This document shows positions 7,703-10,747 of a stretch of 10,747 nucleotides of DNA, one piece after another. Both the position numbers and the translations under genes were made by a program. Under the pieces are notes generated by a model, which worked only from the letters and a program-made list of their open reading frames with translations, had not been told where the DNA came from and ran no database searches. The stretch comes from Paracoccaceae bacterium (GTDB lineage: Bacteria > Pseudomonadota > Alphaproteobacteria > Rhodobacterales > Rhodobacteraceae): the NCBI GenBank assembly GCA_007129775.1, contig SKUV01000222.1:1-10747 (forward strand). The letters run 5' to 3'. Position 1 is the first letter of the stretch. Every line of letters starts with the position of its first letter.

Positions 7703-8008
7703 TCAGATTATCCGCACCGATTGCTCGGAGGTGAAGCTGTGGCCGTCCTCATGGGTCCATGTGAAGACGAAATCGCCCGGCGGCACGGCGCGTACATGAA
7801 AGATGAAGGTCGGGTTTGCCGCGCTGCCATTGGCGAAATCGAAGGCAAAGACGGCCTCGCCGTTCAGCCTCGCCTCGAAACGGGCGAGCATGTCGCGCGG
7901 CTCAGGTGTGGCGACGGCAGTGTGCATCGGATGCTCGATCAGGGTGCGTACTTCGATCTCGTCGCCCGCGCGGGCGCTGCGGGGCAGGCGGACACGGGGG
8001 GTGGACAT
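7703..8008 (-). CDS. soxZ: SoxZ, sulfur-carrier complex partner subunit
   Basis: SoxZ is the partner of SoxY in the periplasmic SoxYZ heterodimer, which carries sulfur intermediates during oxidation of reduced sulfur compounds. It is 101 residues, the usual length. Recognisable parts are the N-terminal PRVRLPRSARAGDEIEVRTLIEHPM block, an immunoglobulin-like beta pattern through FEARLNGEAVFAFDF, and the C-terminal GDFVFTWTHEDGHSFTSEQSV. There is no cysteine and no signal peptide, so as in known systems it should leave the cell bound to the Tat-exported SoxY. The ATG at 8008 has a strong AGGAGG ribosome site 7 bases upstream. An in-frame start at 8035 would overlap the end of soxY and is less likely. 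The gap to soxY is 14 bases. Confidence 0.95.
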   Translation of the reverse strand: MSTPRVRLPRSARAGDEIEVRTLIEHPMHTAVATPEPRDMLARFEARLNGEAVFAFDFANGSAANPTFIFHVRAVPPGDFVFTWTHEDGHSFTSEQSVRII

Positions 8009-8022
8009 GGCTTGGCCTCCTG

Positions 8023-8475
8023 TCAGGTGGTGCAACCACCGATGGTGACGGCGGTGCGGGCTGCGGCCTGCAACACGCGCCCGTCGGACAGTTCGGCGAG
8101 AACCAGAAACGCCTGTTCCTCGGCCAGACGGATACGCGTGAAAACCTCGGCGCGGGCCAGATGCGGGGTCAGATGAAAGCTGCCGATCCCGGGGGCGGGA
8201 TTGGCCGTGGCGACGATGTGGATCGCGGTGACATGGTCTTCGGCAGACATCGGGCTTTCGACACGGATCGTCACGGGCACCTGCGCGCCGTTCTCGGCCA
8301 CGGCCGGGGCGTCGATGTCGATCCCGGCTTCCCGAGGTGTGCGGCCGGCAAGGATGTCGCGCAGGGCCGCATCGACCTCCGGGTGGAGCGACGTTGCGGC
8401 AGCCGGAATCGGCAACAGGACAAGCGCGGCGGAACCCGCCGCGCCCGCGATCATCTTTCGCCTGTCGAGGATCAT
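8023..8475 (-). CDS. soxY: SoxY, sulfur-carrier subunit with GGCTT terminus
   Basis: SoxY covalently binds sulfur intermediates through a cysteine on a flexible C-terminal arm. The precursor is 150 residues. A Tat signal is visible (DRRKMIAG at 4-11, then a hydrophobic stretch, cleavage near AAA at 25-27). The mature part starts LHPEVDAALRDIL and has the family blocks VPVTIRVESPM and FTRIRLAEEQAFLVLAELSDG. The only cysteine is Cys148, in VTIGGCTT at the extreme C-terminus, which is the carrier position. The textbook ending is GGCGG, so the two glycines after Cys are Thr here. The AAAGGA ribosome site lies about 12 bases upstream of the ATG, a little long. It follows fccB by 24 bases. Family call is secure; how the changed tail affects sulfur loading is unknown. 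Confidence 0.95.
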   Translation of the reverse strand: MILDRRKMIAGAAGSAALVLLPIPAAATSLHPEVDAALRDILAGRTPREAGIDIDAPAVAENGAQVPVTIRVESPMSAEDHVTAIHIVATANPAPGIGSFHLTPHLARAEVFTRIRLAEEQAFLVLAELSDGRVLQAAARTAVTIGGCTT

Positions 8476-8499
8476 GGCGTCACGTCGTCCTTTCGCAGG

Positions 8500-9792
8500 T
8501 CAGGAAAACATATCCTTGACGATGCTGTCGTACCACGCGTCTGCGTGACGTGCCTCGAGCCGGCGGTTGCGCGCCTGTTCGGCCAGCGGCCCGCGCGGCG
8601 AAAGACCGCCCGAATCGGGCACTGCCTCGAACCCGTCCTCGGTGGGGCGGAAAACCGCGACGACCGAAATGCCGTATTCTTCGCCGGCATGGCTGTAGCA
8701 GGTGTTGAAATAGACCGGCGCGTCCCAGGCCGGGCGCCCCGTCACTTCGGCAAGGGCCGCGGCCACGGCGGTCTTGGCGGTGGAATTGGCGACATAGCCG
8801 GATTTCGGCATCGGAGGCGCGATAGTGGCATCGCCGATCACATGGATGTCGCGCGCCGCCGCCGCGGCAAAGCTGTGCGGATCGACCGGCACCCAGCCGC
8901 TTTCGTTGGCAAGCCCGGTATCGCGCACGATCGAGGCCGCGTATTGCGGCGGGATCACATTGCCCACATCAACGCGGTGTTCCTCGCCAAATTCGCTGAT
9001 GAAGAGCTTGTTCGCGGGATCCACCCGTTCGATCCGGCCGTCGCCGCTGGCGGGCACCCATTCGATCATGTCGCCATAAAGCTCCGCCCAGGCGTCTTGA
9101 AAGAGGCCCTGCTTGGCGAAGCCCTCTTTCGAGTCGAAGGCGAGGATCTTCGCGGTCGGATTGGCCTGCTTGAGGTAATGGGCGATCATGCTGATCCGCT
9201 CGTAGGGGCCGGGCGGGCAGCGGAAGGGGTTTTCAGGGATCGACAGGGCAACCACTCCGCCCTCGGGCATCGCCTCCAACTGCGCGCGCAGGGTGCTGAT
9301 CTGGCTGCCGTCACCGCCAATCCAGGCATGCGGAAAGACCTCTGCCGCGGCGTCGTCATAGCCTTCGATCGCATCCCAGCGCAGCCCGATCCCGGGCGAG
9401 ACGATCAGCTTGTCATACTCCAGCACCGCCCCGCCGGCGAGGGTCACACGATGGGCCTCTGGGTCGATATCGGTGGCACGGTCATGGATCACCTCGGCCC
9501 CGCGGGCGCGCAGCCCGTCGTAGGAATGGGTTATATCGCCCAGCCTGCGCTTGCCGCCGAGGATCAGGTTGCCATAGGGGCAGGTTACGAAGCTCGATTG
9601 CGGCTCCACCAGCGTCACGCCCACATCGGGGTAATGGATGCGGGCGAAGCGCGCCGCCGAGGCGCCACCGAAGCCGCCTCCGATGATCACCAGCCGCCCC
9701 GCGGATTGCGCGCGCAGCAGGCCCGGCGCGGCGAGCGTGGCCGCCGAGGCGCCAAGAAGCGTGCCGAAGGCGCGTCGTGTCAGATGTGTCAT
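8500..9792 (-). CDS. fccB: Flavocytochrome c sulfide dehydrogenase, flavoprotein subunit (FccB/SoxF type)
   Basis: This periplasmic FAD enzyme oxidises sulfide to sulfur or polysulfide and passes electrons to its cytochrome c partner. It has 430 residues, a normal length. The N-terminus is a Tat signal (LTRRAFG at 4-10, cleavage near LRA at 26-28). The FAD-binding fold follows: VIIGGGFGG at 35-43 and GDA at 320-322. The protein has exactly three cysteines, all at functional positions. Cys71 in VTCPYGN corresponds to the covalent FAD attachment site. Cys192 in FRCPPGPYER and Cys365 in FNTCYSHAG correspond to the redox-active disulfide. These matches come from the Allochromatium vinosum enzyme as I remember it. 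All three being kept favours true sulfide dehydrogenase over a generic pyridine nucleotide-disulfide oxidoreductase. The start has GAGGAGG 5 bases upstream, overlapping the stop of the cytochrome gene. A SoxF name would fit equally well. Confidence 0.95.
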   Translation of the reverse strand: MTHLTRRAFGTLLGASAATLAAPGLLRAQSAGRLVIIGGGFGGASAARFARIHYPDVGVTLVEPQSSFVTCPYGNLILGGKRRLGDITHSYDGLRARGAEVIHDRATDIDPEAHRVTLAGGAVLEYDKLIVSPGIGLRWDAIEGYDDAAAEVFPHAWIGGDGSQISTLRAQLEAMPEGGVVALSIPENPFRCPPGPYERISMIAHYLKQANPTAKILAFDSKEGFAKQGLFQDAWAELYGDMIEWVPASGDGRIERVDPANKLFISEFGEEHRVDVGNVIPPQYAASIVRDTGLANESGWVPVDPHSFAAAAARDIHVIGDATIAPPMPKSGYVANSTAKTAVAAALAEVTGRPAWDAPVYFNTCYSHAGEEYGISVVAVFRPTEDGFEAVPDSGGLSPRGPLAEQARNRRLEARHADAWYDSIVKDMFS

Positions 9793-9802
9793 GGCGTCCT
9801 CC

Positions 9803-10099
9803 TCACTCCGCCCTTGCGAAATAATCGGCCAGCGCGGCGACCTCGTCCTCGGTATAGCCGCGGGCGATCCGGTTCATGATGGTCGCCGGACGCCTGTCTT
9901 CGCGAAAGTCTTGCCAGACCTCGGCGAAGAACGCGCGGTCGTAGCCGCGGATGTCGGGAACGCTGCCGAGGCCCTCGCCGGATTGCCCGTGACATCCCGC
10001 GCAGGCCTGAGCGAGCATTTTGCCGGGGTCAGCAGCGGCAACAGGAAAGGCGACAAGGGCAGCCATGAGGGCTGCCGGGGTCATACGGGATAGGGTCAT
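9803..10099 (-). CDS. fccA: Monohaem cytochrome c, probable FccA-like electron acceptor of FccB
   Basis: This is a 98-residue exported cytochrome c. A Sec-type signal (hydrophobic ALMAALVAFPVAAA, cleavage near residue 23) is followed by a mature part of about 75 residues. The single haem site is CAGCH at 33-37. Met75 in PATIMNRIARG is the probable sixth ligand. The C-terminal helix is EDEVAALADYFARAE. Its place 10 bases before fccB makes it the likely haem subunit of flavocytochrome c. Chromatium-type FccA has two haems, while Chlorobium-type subunits have one, as here. I chose ATG 10099 because GAAGG lies about 8 bases upstream. ATG 10114 and ATG 10084 are alternatives with weaker sites. The reading frame stays open to 10378, but that part looks non-coding and would hide the signal peptide. 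It could also be a general cytochrome of the SoxE or c-553 class. Confidence 0.88.
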   Translation of the reverse strand: MTLSRMTPAALMAALVAFPVAAADPGKMLAQACAGCHGQSGEGLGSVPDIRGYDRAFFAEVWQDFREDRRPATIMNRIARGYTEDEVAALADYFARAE

Positions 10100-10139
10100 G
10101 CGACATACCTTCATGGCTGGTCTCTGTCTGCGAGAGCAT

Positions 10140-10168
10140 GTGATAGGCCCGCCGGTGTCGCGGGGCAA
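10140..10168 (-). promoter_or_regulatory. Candidate promoter of the fccA-fccB-soxY-soxZ cassette
   Basis: On the minus strand, TTGCCC (10168-10163) and TATCAC (10145-10140) are separated by 17 bases. Each matches the sigma-70 type consensus in four of six positions. Transcription would start near 10133, giving a leader of about 34 bases before the ATG at 10099. It is placed correctly for the cassette but rests on short matches in GC-rich DNA. Confidence 0.35.
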
Positions 10169-10172
10169 TTCT

Positions 10173-10200
10173 ATCCTGAGGCGAGAAAAGAGAACAGGAT
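10173..10200. promoter_or_regulatory. Inverted repeat, possible operator upstream of fccA
   Basis: ATCCTG (10173-10178) and CAGGAT (10195-10200) form a perfect six-base dyad with a 16-base spacer, so the half-site centres are 22 bases apart. It sits a few bases upstream of the candidate -35 element, a usual site for an activator or for a repressor binding two helical turns. The spacer is purine-rich on the plus strand. I do not see the ATTC-N8-GAAT pattern that I associate with BigR/SqrR sulfide sensors. No regulator gene is adjacent in the window. Confidence 0.3.
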
Positions 10201-10276
10201 TCTCCGCCGTCACGCTCAATCCGCCGCCACCGTCACCGCGGACCCGGCGGCGATGGCACGCGCCCCGGGGCCCACG

Positions 10277-10297
10277 AAAAAGCGGCGTCGATCCGCC
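10277..10297 (-). terminator. Weak candidate intrinsic terminator after mutY
   Basis: On the minus strand a four-base GCGG / CCGC stem (10296-10293 with 10285-10282) is followed at once by TTTTT (10281-10277). It is the only T-run after a GC hairpin between mutY and fccA. The stem is short, and it lies about 120 bases after the mutY stop, so termination efficiency is doubtful. Confidence 0.3.
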
Positions 10298-10417
10298 ACA
10301 CGCCAGGCCCTTCGCGCCCTGGGAAAAGCGATGCGAAAGCCTGCGTGCAACGCGCCATTCGGCGCCGGCGCCCTGCATCCCGCACCACCCCGGCGCCGAT
10401 ATCTTCGCGAGACCGGG

Positions 10418-10747
10418 CTAGCCCGCGTTCAGTTCCGACAGCGGGGCGAGGGCGAGGGCATGAGCCTTGCGCATCAGAGTGGGCAGATCGGCGACGCGGA
10501 ACTCTGCCGAGGGCAGGAAGATCATCCCGTCAGGGGCCTCGGTCCCCTCCGCCAAGACCGCCACATGCAGCGCGAGGCGCAGGTGGAAATGGGTGAAGGT
10601 ATGGCGCACCTCGGCCGCCGAAACGCTTTGCCACGCCGCCGGCAGGGGCGGAACCGGGGCAGGCACCGGCGCGAATTGCCACGCGGTGCCGGGCCAGCCC
10701 AGCATACCCCCCAGCAACCCGCGCGCGGCCCGGCGCTCCAGCAGCCA
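10418..10747 (-). CDS. mutY: MutY, A/G-specific adenine glycosylase (5' partial)
   Basis: Only the last 109 residues are in the window; the gene continues past the right edge. MutY removes adenine mispaired with 8-oxoguanine, preventing G:C to T:A changes. The visible part is the C-terminal NUDIX-like domain, which recognises 8-oxoguanine. It opens with LLERRAARGLLGGMLGWPG, the hallmark of this domain, and carries HTFTHFHLRL at about 49-58 of the visible part. The segment LPSAEFRVADLPTLMRKA near the end is the usual final helix region. The glycosylase domain and iron-sulfur cluster would lie outside the window. The stop codon TAG sits inside a perfect 12-base palindrome (10414-10425), probably by chance. 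It points toward the sulfur cassette but is separated from it by 318 bases, so it is likely a separate transcription unit. Confidence 0.92.
   Translation of the reverse strand, partial: WLLERRAARGLLGGMLGWPGTAWQFAPVPAPVPPLPAAWQSVSAAEVRHTFTHFHLRLALHVAVLAEGTEAPDGMIFLPSAEFRVADLPTLMRKAHALALAPLSELNAG

Larger units (their letters stand above)
10100..10417. other. 318-base intergenic region between mutY and fccA
   Basis: No gene is supported here. Reading in transcription direction, it holds a possible mutY terminator (10277-10297), a dyad (10173-10200), a candidate promoter (10140-10168) and the fccA ribosome site. It also has short GC palindromes such as GGCGCCGGCGCC at 10361-10372, which are common by chance at this base composition. 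The stretch 10222-10252 can form a seven-base stem (CGCCGCC / GGCGGCG) with a large loop, of doubtful meaning. Confidence 0.6.

Noticed and set aside
7816..9879. A 687-codon plus-strand open frame across soxZ, soxY and fccB
   Set aside because: It lies opposite three well-supported genes. Its product is Arg/Gly/His rich without family features, so it is a codon-bias shadow.
10100..10210. A BigR/SqrR-type operator (ATTC-N8-GAAT) upstream of the sulfur genes
   Set aside because: The ATTC half-sites present (10168 and 10199) have no GAAT at the required distance.
10100..10378. An N-terminal extension of the cytochrome c gene to 10378
   Set aside because: It would bury the signal peptide about 95 residues inside the protein. 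The extension has no family features, and a ribosome site is present before ATG 10099.
10414..10425. Perfect palindrome CGGGCTAGCCCG at the mutY stop codon
   Set aside because: It has no loop and no following T-run. Short GC palindromes are frequent here, so it is probably coincidental.

Overview
The window is GC-rich with dense gene packing and reads as a chromosomal segment of an alphaproteobacterium, most likely Rhodobacteraceae. This rests on remembered protein style (DnaE2 with a characteristic insertion after its N-terminal motif, SoxY/SoxZ, SerB and MutY types), not on a database search. I see no RNA genes, insertion sequences, CRISPR arrays, tandem repeats or attachment sites, and no base-composition break that would suggest recent transfer.

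Left part, plus strand (1-4866). The C-terminal half of the ImuB Y-family polymerase homologue runs by a GTGA stop/start overlap into dnaE2 (imuC), the error-prone polymerase III alpha subunit. These are two of the three parts of the SOS mutasome. A 138-base gap holding three overlapping, mutually exclusive hairpins leads to a Tat-exported YkuD-type L,D-transpeptidase homologue with an unusual active-site motif. A bidirectional hairpin separates this gene from the convergent minus-strand block.

Right part, minus strand (10747-4905). Read in transcription order: the C-terminal part of mutY enters from the right edge. A 318-base intergenic stretch follows, holding a probable mutY terminator, an inverted repeat and a candidate promoter. 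Then comes a tight four-gene sulfur cassette: a small monohaem cytochrome c (FccA-like), the flavocytochrome c sulfide dehydrogenase flavoprotein (FccB/SoxF), SoxY and SoxZ, with gaps of 10, 24 and 14 bases. After 70 bases come an AEC-family permease, S-formylglutathione hydrolase (17 bases further) and phosphoserine phosphatase (50 bases further). These last three may share a transcript with each other and perhaps with the sulfur cassette.

How the genes fit together. The sulfur cassette is the most distinctive part. FccAB would oxidise sulfide in the periplasm and pass electrons to c-type cytochromes. SoxYZ would carry the sulfur atom on the C-terminal cysteine of SoxY. The other Sox enzymes (SoxXA, SoxB, SoxCD) are not in this window, and the SoxY tail ends GGCTT rather than the textbook GGCGG, so this may be a dedicated sulfide-to-carrier module. 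The remaining genes are DNA repair (imuB, dnaE2, mutY) and housekeeping functions.
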